Positions 44,985 through 55,615 of a DNA stretch of 64,000 bases are shown piece by piece. Within the stretch, counting starts at the first letter, position 1; every line of letters starts with the position of its first letter. The stretch spans positions 620,001-684,000 of the forward strand of contig NW_020167538.1 in NCBI RefSeq assembly GCF_001641265.1, read 5' to 3'. The notes beneath the pieces are model-generated. The model did no database searches. It was given only the letters and a program-made list of their open reading frames with translations, and was not told where the DNA came from. The stretch is from Pseudogymnoascus destructans (Eukaryota > Ascomycota > Leotiomycetes > Thelebolales > Thelebolaceae). The translations under genes and the position numbers were made by a program.

Positions 44985-45546
44985 CTACTGCTGTCCCATC
45001 CTAACCTTCGTCTCCAACTCCTCATGGAAGCCCTGCACCCCCCTCATTTCCGTCCCCTGGAAAACATCCTCCCACGTGCACCCCGTATCCCTGCCCGCCA
45101 AAATATCCTCATGAACGCTCGGCTGTCCGCCTCCCAGCACCAACGGGCGCCACTCTCCATCCCTCGTGATCTTGAGCTCCATGCCCCGGCGAATCGGCTC
45201 CGCCATGCCGAATGTCCTCCGCAGACCCTCAAGCTTCAGGCTATCCTGCGTTGCAGTCCATTGTGCGAGACGCGATTCGAGAGGGTGGGTGGAGTCGAGC
45301 TGGAGGGTTTCGGAGGAGCCGTGGGTGGTTGGGCCGACGCCTGCGCGGAGGGTGTCGTGGAGACCTGGGGCGGAGGGGGCGCCGGCGGATTTGGCGGCGA
45401 GGTGGGAGTGGAGGGATGAGTGGCCGGAGGCGGGGGCGATGCGCATAGACTGATGAGAGTTAGTTGTGAGGTCTAGGTGAGGTCTCCCTTGGTGACGTGA
45501 GAGAGTTTGGGATGTAGAATTGAGGGTCGAGAGGGGGTATTACCAT
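44985..45546 (-). CDS. UMP1: Proteasome maturation factor UMP1
   Basis: Short-lived chaperone of 20S proteasome assembly, degraded when the core particle matures. The main exon (45449–44985) encodes SMRIAPASGH, then LESRLAQWTATQDSLKLEGL, FGMAEPIRRGMELK and the HEDILAGRDTGCTWEDVF block, all UMP1 hallmarks. The protein is 155 aa, the usual length. The best start is an ATG at 45546–45544 followed at once by a 94-bp intron (45543–45450), because homologues begin M-S-x-R-I; an alternative is the Met at 45446 inside the main exon. It is divergent from the ABC protein gene, with 257 bp between starts. Confidence 0.92.
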
Positions 45547-45803
45547 GGCTGCGGATGTGATGAGAATCTGTCAGGTAGCGTGTTCTTATAAGTTTTGTAG
45601 TGTTCGAGAAATGGTGTTGTGGATTGATAGCTGTTTTGATGTTGCGTTGGTTGATGGGAGCTCCAGGCTGCGAGGCGGACGTGTAAGCGCGAACGACCCA
45701 CGACGCAACGAATAGACGCGCTAAGCGATATATGGACCCTATCATAGAGCTTCCCAATGCGGAGTCAGATGCTGATGATATTGAACTTTCACAATTATGA
45801 GCC

Positions 45804-47804
45804 ATGAGGTTAATTCAGATAAAAGGTCCTTTTCATAGGATCTCTTCACGAAGCTACAGCTCCGCAACTTCTAAACCGGCTATAATACAAATTAAAAATG
45901 GCACGTTCTACCGTCATCATCCGTCCTCCCTGGCTGCGAAAGAAGCCAATCCAGCACTGTTCAAGGATTTAAATTTTGAATTACCGTCATTCCCAGAAGA
46001 TCCTCACTACTGGGCCATATTGGGGCCATCATCTTCTGGAAAAACTGCATTTCTACAGATTTTGAGAGGGCTATATTTGTCCTTTCCACCTACCGCTCGG
46101 TCATATCCGTATCTTAACTCCGAGGAGATAAATCAGAAGAACCATGAATTACGCATACCCAGTAGAGCAATAGAGTATGTCGGCTTTGGTGGCGAGCAGG
46201 GAGTTTTGTCGGGGCAAGGAACCAGAGGGGCATACCTGAGCGCGAGATATGAGGCTCACCGGGAGGCCACGGACTGGACCGTCCTGAATTACCTCCAGGG
46301 CAGGACAGAGCTGAATCCTTCAGAAGAAGAAAAAAGCAAGTCCATTAACGAGGCATCTTTGAAAAGGGTCATTGAGGATTTGAGACTCGGAGACCTTATT
46401 GATATGCCAGTGTCGAATCTGTCTAATGGGCAAACCAGGAGAGCAAAGATTGCGAGGGCATTGCTTGGAAAACCAGAAGTTCTGTTGCTGGATGAGCCGC
46501 TCATGGGGTTGGATCCACCAACGCTGATGACTTTGAGCCCATTGCTACATGGACTTGCGAAGGCCAACGACCCCAGGTTGATTCTTTCGTTGAGACCTCA
46601 AGATCCAATTCCGGACTGGATTACGCATCTTATGTATCTACGCCCGGAATGTGAAGTAGCTTTCAAAGGACCAAAAGAAGAGGTCTTGAGCGAGCTGAGA
46701 GCAAACAGCGGTAGCGCCGTCAATATCCCAGTTCAGTCCCTCCATGAAATTGGTCGGACACTCACCGATCGGGGGATTGTGGAGCCAGACACCTCAGAGG
46801 CAACGGGAACCTCTTCATCTACTCGAGGGGATGACATGGAAGAATCGAAGGAAGCGGAAACAGGAGAGATTCTGGTTGACATGGACGGTGTTCGCGTAGC
46901 ATACGGCCCGAAGGTTGTCCTCGGTAACTGGACACAAGACGTGGATGGCAAGCCCCAGAAAGGTCTCCATTGGAAAGTCAGGCGCGGCCAGCGATGGGGT
47001 ATCATCGGTGCAAATGGGAGTGGAAAAACCACTATCCTTTCTCTGATATGCTCCGATCACCCTCAGACATACTCGCAGCCCGTGAAGCTGTTTGGGCGGT
47101 CACGTCTCCCTGAGCCTGGTAGACCTGGAATATCCATCTTTGACATTCAGGCACGGATCGGCCACTCTTCGCCCGAAATACATCACCATATCCCACGTAC
47201 TCTGACACTCAAGCAAACGCTAGAGAACGCTTGGTCGGAGACATTCCTGGGAATTCCGAAGTTGGATAAGAGCGATGTTGCGGCTGTCGAAGCCTGCCTC
47301 AAATGGTTCGAGCATGAGCTGCGGCCAGGTGCTGCTGCTAGTGATGCCTCACAGCCAGTTCATGATTCAACCGCATGGGCCAGTGAATGCCTCTTCAACC
47401 AGCTACCGTTCTCGTCTCAGCGTGTTGCATTATTTCTACGAGCCATAATCAAGAAGCCAGATCTTGTTATTTTGGACGAATCCTTTGGTGCTATGGATGA
47501 AGTCGTGAGAGATAAGTGCATGCTTTTCCTTGCTCATGGAGAGACCAAGACGTTCCAGTGGAAGGATGGCTCGCGTGAGGTTGTTGAATCCGACGCATCA
47601 TGCGCAGGTAACGTTGCTATTCGAGGATTAGGTCCTGAACAAGCTCTCCTGTGCATTAGCCATGTTCGAGAGGAGATTCCTGGCTGTGTACGAGAATGGG
47701 TCTGCTTGCCAGAATCTACCTCTGGGACGCCGCCAAGGTTTGGAAGATTAGATGGGCCGTTAGATGGTGATAGTAGACGGTGGAATCAGATATGGGGTAT
47801 ATAG
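45804..47804 (+). CDS. Tandem-NBD ABC protein, probably mitochondrial (YDR061W-like)
   Basis: A 666-aa ABC ATPase without membrane spans, so not a transporter by itself. The N-terminus (MRLIQIKGPFHRISSRSYSS) is basic and Ser-rich without acids, like a mitochondrial presequence. NBD1 has Walker A GPSSSGKT (about 73), signature LSNGQTRRAK (about 206) and Walker B VLLLDEPLMGLD (about 226). NBD2 has Walker A GANGSGKTT (about 402), a degenerate signature LPFSSQRVALF (about 534) and Walker B LVILDESFGAMDE (about 553). The layout resembles bacterial ModF/PhrA and yeast YDR061W, whose function is poorly known. The asymmetric signature suggests one of the two composite ATP sites is weak or inactive. 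Confidence 0.87.
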   Translation: MRLIQIKGPFHRISSRSYSSATSKPAIIQIKNGTFYRHHPSSLAAKEANPALFKDLNFELPSFPEDPHYWAILGPSSSGKTAFLQILRGLYLSFPPTARSYPYLNSEEINQKNHELRIPSRAIEYVGFGGEQGVLSGQGTRGAYLSARYEAHREATDWTVLNYLQGRTELNPSEEEKSKSINEASLKRVIEDLRLGDLIDMPVSNLSNGQTRRAKIARALLGKPEVLLLDEPLMGLDPPTLMTLSPLLHGLAKANDPRLILSLRPQDPIPDWITHLMYLRPECEVAFKGPKEEVLSELRANSGSAVNIPVQSLHEIGRTLTDRGIVEPDTSEATGTSSSTRGDDMEESKEAETGEILVDMDGVRVAYGPKVVLGNWTQDVDGKPQKGLHWKVRRGQRWGIIGANGSGKTTILSLICSDHPQTYSQPVKLFGRSRLPEPGRPGISIFDIQARIGHSSPEIHHHIPRTLTLKQTLENAWSETFLGIPKLDKSDVAAVEACLKWFEHELRPGAAASDASQPVHDSTAWASECLFNQLPFSSQRVALFLRAIIKKPDLVILDESFGAMDEVVRDKCMLFLAHGETKTFQWKDGSREVVESDASCAGNVAIRGLGPEQALLCISHVREEIPGCVREWVCLPESTSGTPPRFGRLDGPLDGDSRRWNQIWGI

Positions 47805-49008
47805 TATATAGACTATAATGAACATAGATGTAACAAAGATAAATGTACAAGTAGCGGACGTCTATGGTAATCAATAAAGAGAGTCACAGTTGCAGTATCA
47901 CTCTTACAACCTGTTTGGCTACACATCGTGCCTTCCAAATCTGATTTCAGAAACTGTACGGCGCTAGACAGATATTTGCAGTGTCTTCACTCCCCTCAAG
48001 ACCATTACAGCACTAGACCAACGTTTGCCGTGTTTGCATCGCCTACAATCGTCCGTTCACTTTGATTCGCTTCTCCTTGATCTGGCTTGATCTATCCAAT
48101 GGCGTCGTCTCGTGAGAGTCGCGCTTATTTGGTGATAGCGCGCTTGAGTGATCTAGAGTCGCCGACCTAGGAATATAAATACCCCCCCTTCCCCCCCTTG
48201 AGACCTTTTTCCTTTTTCCTTCTTCCTTCTTCCTTCTTTCCTCTTCACGGACGACCCGTACAGGCAACGGGTGCCAACTCCTGCAGCTTCCATCTGCAGT
48301 TTGAGTTGGCATCCACGCCAATATAAATACTTTCGCATGGTGCAGGTGAAGGGCCTGAAATTGCCAAAAACGCAAGAGCCCTTCACGCCCAAGCGATCTA
48401 CATGAGTGGAGGTGGCTTTGAAAGTTCAACTGCCACTTCCAACAACCCCCCTTCTAGATCTTTTCTTCCTTCCTTCTTCTTTCTCGTTTCTTCTTCCTTC
48501 TTCGCCCTTCACGGCAACGGGTGCCAACTTTGTTCTCCCCCAGTCAGAGTTGTCATTCACGCCAAAATACATACTGTCGCACGGTGCAGGTACAGGGTCT
48601 AACATTGCCAAAAACGCAAGAGCCCTTTACGCCCAAGTGACCTACATGAGTAGAGGTAGCTTAGATAATTCCAATAGTTCATCAAATATATTCATTCTGC
48701 CATAAAAAATTTAATCTTTGAAAATGTTCTGTATTCCTGTTGAAAGTTGAAGGTTCATTTGATATGGATGTGAAACTTATGTGAAATCTATCCGGACTCC
48801 AGCCCATGCCACTTACTTTGTGGGTCGTGACACCCTTGCAAAAAGTACCTCGCGCCAACCCTTAAGGGTCTCCACCGCACCCGTCATAGCTAGAACCAAC
48901 CGCATTCCGGTTCAGGGCCACGATGGTGGAGAGGCTACGGAATCAACAAACTATGAATTGAATATATATTTTCTGTTGCTTGAAGCCCAAAGATCTTCAT
49001 GGCTCAGA
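47805..49008. other. 1.2-kb intergenic region with diverged duplications
   Basis: No gene is supported. It contains the 200-bp-class duplication at 48195–48660 and a smaller diverged pair near 47960–48045 (cgctagacagatatttgcag versus cactagaccaacgtttgc). The last 200 bp are the MFS gene's promoter and leader. Confidence 0.5.
48195..48660. repeat. Two diverged direct copies, about 260 bp apart
   Basis: Copy 1 (about 48195–48420) and copy 2 (about 48460–48660) share a pyrimidine run, cacgg…caacgggtgccaact, cacgccaa(a/t)ata, cgca(t/c)ggtgcaggt, attgccaaaaacgcaagagc and cctacatgagt. Between the blocks they differ by indels. Copy 1 contains gccaactc…gagttggc, which can form a stem. No protein is encoded consistently in both copies. 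Confidence 0.75.
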
Positions 49009-50752
49009 ATGGCTTCAAGTTTCCCTCAGGCGTCGCATCTTGGCGATAAATCAGGGGCTCGAAGTGACATTGTGCCTTCAGATTCCGACTCCAGTTCGCG
49101 TGCGAATCGATTGACACCCGAACCCGACTCTGGGGATTCAGACTTCGACGTCGATTACGATGGCCACGAGAGCATAGAACTTCAATCTCAAGATAAAGCG
49201 GCGGGTTTTGAAGCACCCCTTTGGACTGGCGACGATGGCAGCTATGCGCTTCCGCGCCGAGGCAGCGCCTCGACAACACAGTCGTTTCAATTGTATACAC
49301 CAGACGAGGAGCGCGCAGTTGTCAGGAAGTTTGACAAGAGGCTTGTATTGTTTGTAGCACTATTGTACATGTTGAGTTTTCTGGATAGGTCAAGTGCGTA
49401 TTCTGCGCCCAATTGTATCGACAGCTGCTGACACACCCGAAGATATTGGCAATGCTCGAATCGCAGGAATGGATGTTGATCTGAATCTTCATTCTGATCA
49501 ATACGAATGGATCCTCACGTCGTTTTACATCACATATATCATTTTCGAGTGGATGTCCTTACTTTGGAAGATTATACCTGCACACATATATGTCTCTGTA
49601 ATTGTCATGTCTTGGGGAATTATCGCATCTCTCCAAGCTCTGTCAACTTCTTTCGTCACATCTATAATACTACGGCTATTACTTGGAATCGGTGAAGCTG
49701 GCTTTACTGGAATCCCATACTTCTTGTCCTTCTTTTACAGGGAGGAAGAGCTGGCCTTGCGCAACGGACTGTTCATAAGTGCCGCCCCTCTAGCCACCTC
49801 TTTCGCCAGCTCCCTCGCATGGGCGATTCTTAAGCTCGGAGAGAACGGTCCTATTGCGCCGTGGCGCCTGTTATTCCTCGTTGAGGGATTTCCAAGTGTC
49901 ATTGTGTCCGTCGTCGCCTGGCACGTTATCCCAGACGGACCAGCAAAAGCAAAATACCTGACTGCGAGAGAAAGAAAGGTCGCCCGATTGCGCCTACGTC
50001 GTCGCCAAGGAGGCGCTGCGACCAAGGGCGGACTTAAATGGCGAGAAGTCCTTGAGACAATATTGGATCCCAAGGCCTACCTGACCGCTTTCATGTTCTT
50101 CTTCACCAACATGGCGTTCTCATCGATGCCTGTATTTTTACCTATCATCATCCGATCTATGGGCCACTCCTCTGTTGTGTCGCAAGCTCTCTCGGCTCCT
50201 CCATATCTTATGTCATTTTTCGTTGTGATTTTAACAGCATATCTCTCGGATCGCATGCAGTCACGCTCGACCTTCATTATCTTCCATGCGCTCTTCTCCT
50301 GTTCAGGGTATCTCGTGCTCGCTCTTGCGGAGAGATTTGGCTTGGGACTCTGGTGGCGCTATGCTGCTATATATCCAGCCGCGATTGGATTTTTCAGCGT
50401 GATTACCATCGTCATAACTTGGACGATCAATAATCAGGAGTCTGAAAGTAAGCAGGGTGCTGGATTTGCTATGTTGCAGCTTGTGGGCCAATGTGGGCCA
50501 TTGGTTGGGACACGATTGTATCCTGATGTCGATGCGCCGTATTATACACGTGGGATGGCCGGTTGCGCAGGAGCAATGGTTGTAGTTGCCATTTTGGCGA
50601 CTATACTGCGATTCTATCTTTCCCGCAAGAATAGAAACAATGAGATGCAGAATAGAGGGGAATATGTAGAAGTGGACAAGGAGGAGGAGGACACTCTCGT
50701 TGGCGGGGATGCCAGGAGAGACGTAAGTAGAAAGTTTGAGTATATGCTTTGA
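49009..50752 (+). CDS. MFS transporter, anion:cation symporter (Dal5/Tna1) family
   Basis: Plasma-membrane carrier of the family that imports organic acids and vitamins such as allantoate, nicotinate, pantothenate or biotin; the substrate is not predictable here. Exon 1 (49009–49393) encodes a 110-residue acidic Ser-rich cytosolic tail and the start of TM1; a 49-bp intron (49394–49442) splits the family motif FLDRSNIGNARIAGM. Exon 2 gives the remaining spans, including SQYEWILT-like SDQYEWILTSFYITYIIFE and GEAGFTGIPYFLSFFY, with a basic central loop (ARERKVARLRLRRR) before TM7. The total is 564 aa. The Met at 49009 was chosen because upstream in-frame sequence is not transporter-like. Confidence 0.9.
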
Positions 50753-51189
50753 AAATAATAAGACGAAGTTATGTTACTTAATTGGGGGTAAGCTCACGTG
50801 GTTTCACCTCCTAATTTTGTTGTGATTGCCGTTTACAACTTGTTCATACTTAAATACCCAGCCAGGGTCGAATCAGCCATTGTCAAAGACCCATTCACCA
50901 CCACATACTGTCACCATCAAAGACTCAGTCAGGAACGGTCAAAGGCCCCTACTGCGGCGTATGCGAGAGGCAACGATGATGATATGGAGCCGACGCCACT
51001 CCTTCAATATTTGTCTCACAAGGATACCGGATCTGGCTCTGGCACCAAGTCAGGGGCAAGAAGCCCAGCTAAGAAGCCAAGGGGCAAGAAAGCGGCGGCT
51101 CCGCCACCGCCAGATCTACTCAATCCACAAGCTGCACACGAGCATCGGGGTCAAAGGTCAAAGCCCCAGTATTTATATTGGGTGTCAAC
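50753..51189. other. Intergenic or upstream exon of the next gene
   Basis: An open plus-strand frame near 50988–51160 (MEPTPLLQYLSHKDTGSGSG, then Lys/Pro-rich) could be a 5' exon joined to the gene at 51190, or chance. I could not find a convincing splice pair. Confidence 0.35.
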
Positions 51190-51848
51190 ATGCCTCCTTT
51201 AAAGATACAGCAGCACAAATCAATCAATATCGCACAAGAGGACCATTATGAAGTAAGCATTTACACCTTCCGAACATTTGTTTGACTATTGTTTACAATT
51301 ACAGCTCAAGGTCATCAATCTCACCCTTGATGCTCAGCAGCAGAGTGAAATCCTCAACTACTGCATGGCGAAAATTATCAAGATCGGAGGTGTCATCCGT
51401 GAACAATGGCTGCCAATACCACGCGGAATTCAGTTGAAGCCGCTGCCCAAGGACACTGAACTTCCCATACACCAATGCATCAGGCCGAACTTCGATGGCG
51501 TTCTGGGTATGATGCTGTGGGTAACCGATTTCCTGCCCAGATTTCCTTCCAAAACAATATAGCAACAGAGCCACTGGAACGAAACACAAAACAAAATCTG
51601 ACATTTATAGCTTTACTCTCCCATTCGACGAGGGCAATGTGATGGCACTTGAAGACCTCGTGCCAGAAAAATACGAGAAACAAGTCTTCCTTCGCTTCTG
51701 GGAAGCAAGCAGAGACGAAGAACACGATGATCAGTGGAGGCTGAATGACCCTGAATACATTGCGAGATGGTTTCAGATTGAGAGGAAATATGCGGATACG
51801 CCATGGTTGAGGAGGTTCCAGGACATCAAGTTCAAGCATACATTGTAG
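51190..51848 (+). CDS. Unknown three-exon protein
   Basis: The model has exons 51190–51252, 51305–51516 and 51611–51848 with introns of 52 and 94 bp, giving 170 aa in frame. The middle exon reads like a folded domain (LKVINLTLDAQQQSEILNYC, IIKIGGVIREQWLPIPRGI), and the last exon continues FTLPFDEGNVMALEDLVPE and YEKQVFLRFWEASRDEEHDD. I recognise no named domain. The composition is that of a conserved globular protein. The second donor (GTGGGT) is weak but is the only GT that keeps frame. The acidic, Trp-rich C-terminus (WFQIERKYADTPWLRRFQ) is notable. Whether the upstream Lys/Pro-rich ORF belongs to it is open. Confidence 0.6.
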
Positions 51849-52154
51849 ATTTGGGGTGTTTGGTCCTGGCAAAGCTGTATGATATGATACAGAGTGGAAG
51901 CTATGAGCCTGCAAGCAGGAATTGTATGAATTATGAATGAATGAAGCCTCTCTAATTCTAATGCCTCGATATTCTGATTGTGGTGATCGTCTTGCTTGCT
52001 TCGATTTGAATTTATTTTTATTTTTTATTGAATAACTAAATTCACACCGTAATTTATTTGTCGCTGCAAAAAATTACCCACATCATCACATAATATATTT
52101 ATAATAAAGTTGAATAATAAACTACTATTCTATGACTATTTACAACCTGCTCCA
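51849..52154. other. AT-rich intergenic region
   Basis: About 300 bp between convergent 3' ends, with T- and A-runs at 52010–52110. No gene is seen. Confidence 0.5.
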
Positions 52155-53324
52155 TTATTTAGAACCAGACTTTACCGCAGTAACCTCCTCATCCACCTTC
52201 AGAATATTCGGGATTGGCCCCACAGGCGTAATTCCGAAAGGGTTGATTTGCGGGTGGCTCTTCGTGTAATGCCTCTTGATCTGTATTGTATCAGTATTAT
52301 TCCATACGTCCATAGAGCAAAGCATCAACTTACATGCTCAAACTGCGTAGTCTCCCCGAACGCAGGCACATTCCAGTACAAGTTCCTCAGCCATTTGTGG
52401 ATGGCAGGATACCCACTTCTAATGTCCCGAAGGTTTGTCTTGAAATGCTGAACATACACTGCATCGAATCTCACAATAGTGGTGTACAGTCTCACATCGC
52501 CTTCCGTGACCTTATCGCCCCAGTAGAACGGCCCTGGGCTGCTCTCGAGATGCTTCTCTACTAGATCCAGTGCCTCGAACAGAGCGACGACATTCTTCTC
52601 ATACGCCTCCTGGGTTGTGGCAAAACCAGACTTGTAAACTCCGTTATTGATGAGATCGTATGTCCAGGCATTAGTCTCTTCAATCTTGGCCTGGAGGTTC
52701 TCGGGGAAGAGAACTACATCCTTATACTTCTGGGGAAGAATGTCATCGAACTCGCTGTAGAACATGCGAATTATATCTGCAGACTCGTTGCTCACAATCT
52801 TGTGCTGAACAGTGTCGTAGAGTGTGGGCACCGTGAAGCGTCCGGTATAGTTGGGATCCACCTGGAAGTAGATCTGGCGGAGGTGGGTGTATTTCTCATG
52901 GCTAGCTACGGGGTCTGAGCCCACATTCTCGCCAGGAGCGTCCTTATTCTCAGAGGTTGCAAATCGCCAACCTGGTAATGTCAGTGCGGGGTTCTATGAA
53001 ATTCTTCCCGAGGACTTACCGTTTTCGCCCATGTGCCAGTGTACGGCGGTAAATGGGACGATGTCCTCTAGGCCCTTCAACTTCCTTACGATCAACGTGC
53101 GATGCGCTGGCATTTGTTAGTAACGGATTTATTCATAAGACAAAGAGCCAGTACATACCCCAAGGGCAAGCATAGGAAACGTAGAGGTGGTAGCGTCCCT
53201 TCTCGGCAGGAAACTCGGCGCCCGCTTCTCTGGAGATAGAATTCCGGAAAACAGAAGCTCCACGCTTAAACTCTCCCGATTTATCCTTTGAGTCAACCCA
53301 ATTGGAGATTTTTTGAGCCCGCAT
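52155..53324 (-). CDS. ECM4: ECM4-type glutathione S-transferase (glutathionyl-hydroquinone reductase)
   Basis: Omega/Xi-class thiol transferase that uses glutathione to reduce glutathionyl-quinones or related adducts. Four exons (53324–53159, 53106–53020, 52971–52334, 52280–52155) with 48–53-bp introns give 338 aa. The thioredoxin-fold active site YACPWAHRTL is restored across intron 1, with the catalytic Cys at residue 53. GSH-contact motifs follow: FTVPTLYD and NESADIIRMF. The C-terminal helical domain carries YWGDKVTEGDVRLYTTIVRF and ends HPQINPFGITPVGPIPN, typical of the Ecm4/GTO group. No signal peptide is seen. It is a routine fungal enzyme; the name ECM4 reflects family, not tested orthology. 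Confidence 0.92.
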
Positions 53325-54336
53325 ATGTGTCAGTTCCAACCATCCAAACAATACTCGAAAGTGCAAAATGACGTACCATGGTGAAGCTTGATGATGAAAT
53401 GCTGAACAACCTGGATGTAGATGTAAGATTGGGAGTTACAAGTAGCATTCCTCTAGAAAGTAGCATGGAAGGCCAATTGATGTCTTGTAGAACGTTGTTA
53501 TGAACGTAAATGCGGAGGGAAGGTGGGGGTTAATAAAGACAATCCCATGTCCCGCAGTTTCCACAGCCTTGCACAATGTATGACGTGACTAGGCGAGGCT
53601 GTCATCGATTTTCGATCATCCGTCCGCCACCAATCACAAACCCCGTGTCCTGCCAAGGCACATTGACTAAACCGTCTGTCATGCTTATAGTTATAACTTA
53701 TGCCGAGACAAGGTTATTATTAATCATCACCATGCATTTCTACCAAGATGATAATGCTGAATATTCTCGATTTGTAGGATATCAAGTAATGTATTTCTGA
53801 ACTTTGTCACTTCCATTTGAGGCTCTAGTTCTGATTTCCTATTCGTGCCACTTCCTACCCTGCCTGGTCCAGTCATTCTGCATCTCTGTATGCTTCTCAA
53901 TCCCTCTGACGCGCAAGTGCTGGCCTTTTGGCAGATATTGTTCCAAGCGGCGACAGGCGCACAAGATCCGAGTCCATACGTCTCTGTCAAGGTACCTGTC
54001 GCCAAAGTGGAAGTTGATCTCGAGATTCTGGACATCAGGAAAGTAGCGGCCGACATTGTGGGCAACGGAAACAAGGACATCGGCATCGGGGAGTAGGTCA
54101 TCTCGGGTTTCGAAGACAATGTTTCGCATGCGATTTGAGTTGTCTCTGCCTAACCTGGAGAAGAACTGGGTGACCTTTCATCGTGTCAGAGTGCTTTTGT
54201 CCAGGATGGCTTTGTTGGTTACCTTGTTGCACTCACCGTGTGTGTGAGTGCATATGACTTTGCAACGACCACCATCGCAATGGGAATGTCTGGTACATCT
54301 AGACTTCAAACTATTTATAGCCTTTCCTAGGGACTA
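53325..54336. other. Intergenic with a short unknown ORF
   Basis: A minus-strand ORF at 53839–54129 (96 codons, with VSVAHNVGRYFPDVQNLEIN) has a protein-like composition. It could be a downstream exon of the unknown gene at 54337–55143 or a gene relic. I found no clear splice pair joining them. Confidence 0.35.
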
Positions 54337-55143
54337 TTAATGAACGTCAGCTTGGAATCCCTTGTGTTTCGTGGGGTTAGATTTGCGTACTCTTGGATGC
54401 ATTCGTTGGAGACGGAGTTCGTCAACACACTGGGGGCAGGCGAAGTCGTCAACAACAATCAGCCACCATCGTTGATGTTCATGAGTCTGGGCCAGAAGTT
54501 TGAGAAGTTCGTAGTCATGAGCGGAGCCTCGAAAGCCTTCCCAGAGCGGATCCAGTATTCGTATATTGTCCATCCTGAGTAAATGCCAGTTGTAAAGCAT
54601 AGAACGTGTAAGATTAGGCCTGCTGCCACTTTCAAAGGAAGACACTCCGTGCACACGGTCCATTTCTCTTTTCGTGTAGCTCGTAGCCAGTCGCAGATCC
54701 CTGAAATCAGATTTGTTTGTGTTTCCTTTTTTGCTATCTTCTGTAGTAGGTTTCGAGTTCCGGGGTTCAGGGGATTTGCCCCAAATGTCAATTATTTTCA
54801 GGGTCTTAGAACGGGGTTTTGAAGGTGTCCCAATCGCAATAGGCTCTTCCCGTATTGGCATAGGTAAGTCGGTGAAAATCGTCAGGCCCTCTCCAGCACC
54901 CTCTGGCTCATTGCGTACTTCGCCATCGATGCCGCCAAAGTGCTTGAGGCGCGGGGTCACGAAGTTATCAAAGGAAATGACATCCAGACATGCGTAAGAC
55001 TGAGAGGATGGTTCAGGAGCCTCATTCATGGCTGGTGCCACTAGATCGAGTCCCTTCATTGGAGCCAGTACCTGCGGTTCTTCCTGTGGGCCTCCGGGAG
55101 GTCGCATATTGTCCTGGGGCGGACGGTGGAAATGTGGCACCAA
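54337..55143 (-). CDS. Unknown 268-aa ORF
   Basis: One open minus-strand frame. The N-terminal half is Pro/Glu-rich and likely disordered (MVPHFHRPPQDNMRPPGGPQ). The C-terminal half is charged and Trp/Leu-rich: YNWHLLRMDNIRILDPLWEG, HEHQRWWLIVVDDFACPQCV, with a CPQC pair and a basic end. No family is recognised. The length and the ordered C-terminal half make it more than a chance ORF, but codon-bias or homology support is missing. It may be the main exon of a longer gene continuing towards 53839. Confidence 0.45.
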   Translation of the reverse strand: MVPHFHRPPQDNMRPPGGPQEEPQVLAPMKGLDLVAPAMNEAPEPSSQSYACLDVISFDNFVTPRLKHFGGIDGEVRNEPEGAGEGLTIFTDLPMPIREEPIAIGTPSKPRSKTLKIIDIWGKSPEPRNSKPTTEDSKKGNTNKSDFRDLRLATSYTKREMDRVHGVSSFESGSRPNLTRSMLYNWHLLRMDNIRILDPLWEGFRGSAHDYELLKLLAQTHEHQRWWLIVVDDFACPQCVDELRLQRMHPRVRKSNPTKHKGFQADVH

Positions 55144-55615
55144 AGTATGGTTGATGCGAAAAAGGAGGCAAAAAGGAAGGTGTAGTATAAGTAGAGCAAC
55201 ATGGAACGAATGTCGGCGATAATTATCACCTGAGGAGGTATCTTGAAGTCGTTTGGCACGTAGATTCTGAAATATGGGCTGGTGGGTAGGTTTCGTTGTG
55301 ATTGTTTGTGGAAGGTGCCCCCGCCAATATATTAGTTGTGAAGTGAATCCCTTATGTGTACCTCACCCACATACATTTATGTTCCCCCTAATATAATAAT
55401 ACCCCAAATCCCGAACTATTATCCACCATCCCTCTAGAATTCTGAGCCTTCAGAGTTAACAAATATTTCCCCCCAAATGTGGACGCCCGCTCATTGCCAA
55501 CCATCCCAGACGCCTGCCAACCTATTTACACAGGATGCGATACTAAATACACCTTCGTTGAATCATAACACCCCTCTCGCGACCTTATATAGTTCTTCGA
55601 CCATTACTTACCCAT
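55144..55615. other. Intergenic, no gene seen
   Basis: 472 bp, AT-rich around 55380–55400. Only short ORFs occur. Confidence 0.5.

Noticed and set aside
48043..48429. 128-codon minus-strand ORF with a Lys/Arg/Glu run
   Set aside because: The charged run is the translation of the pyrimidine repeat, and the second repeat copy does not preserve the frame.
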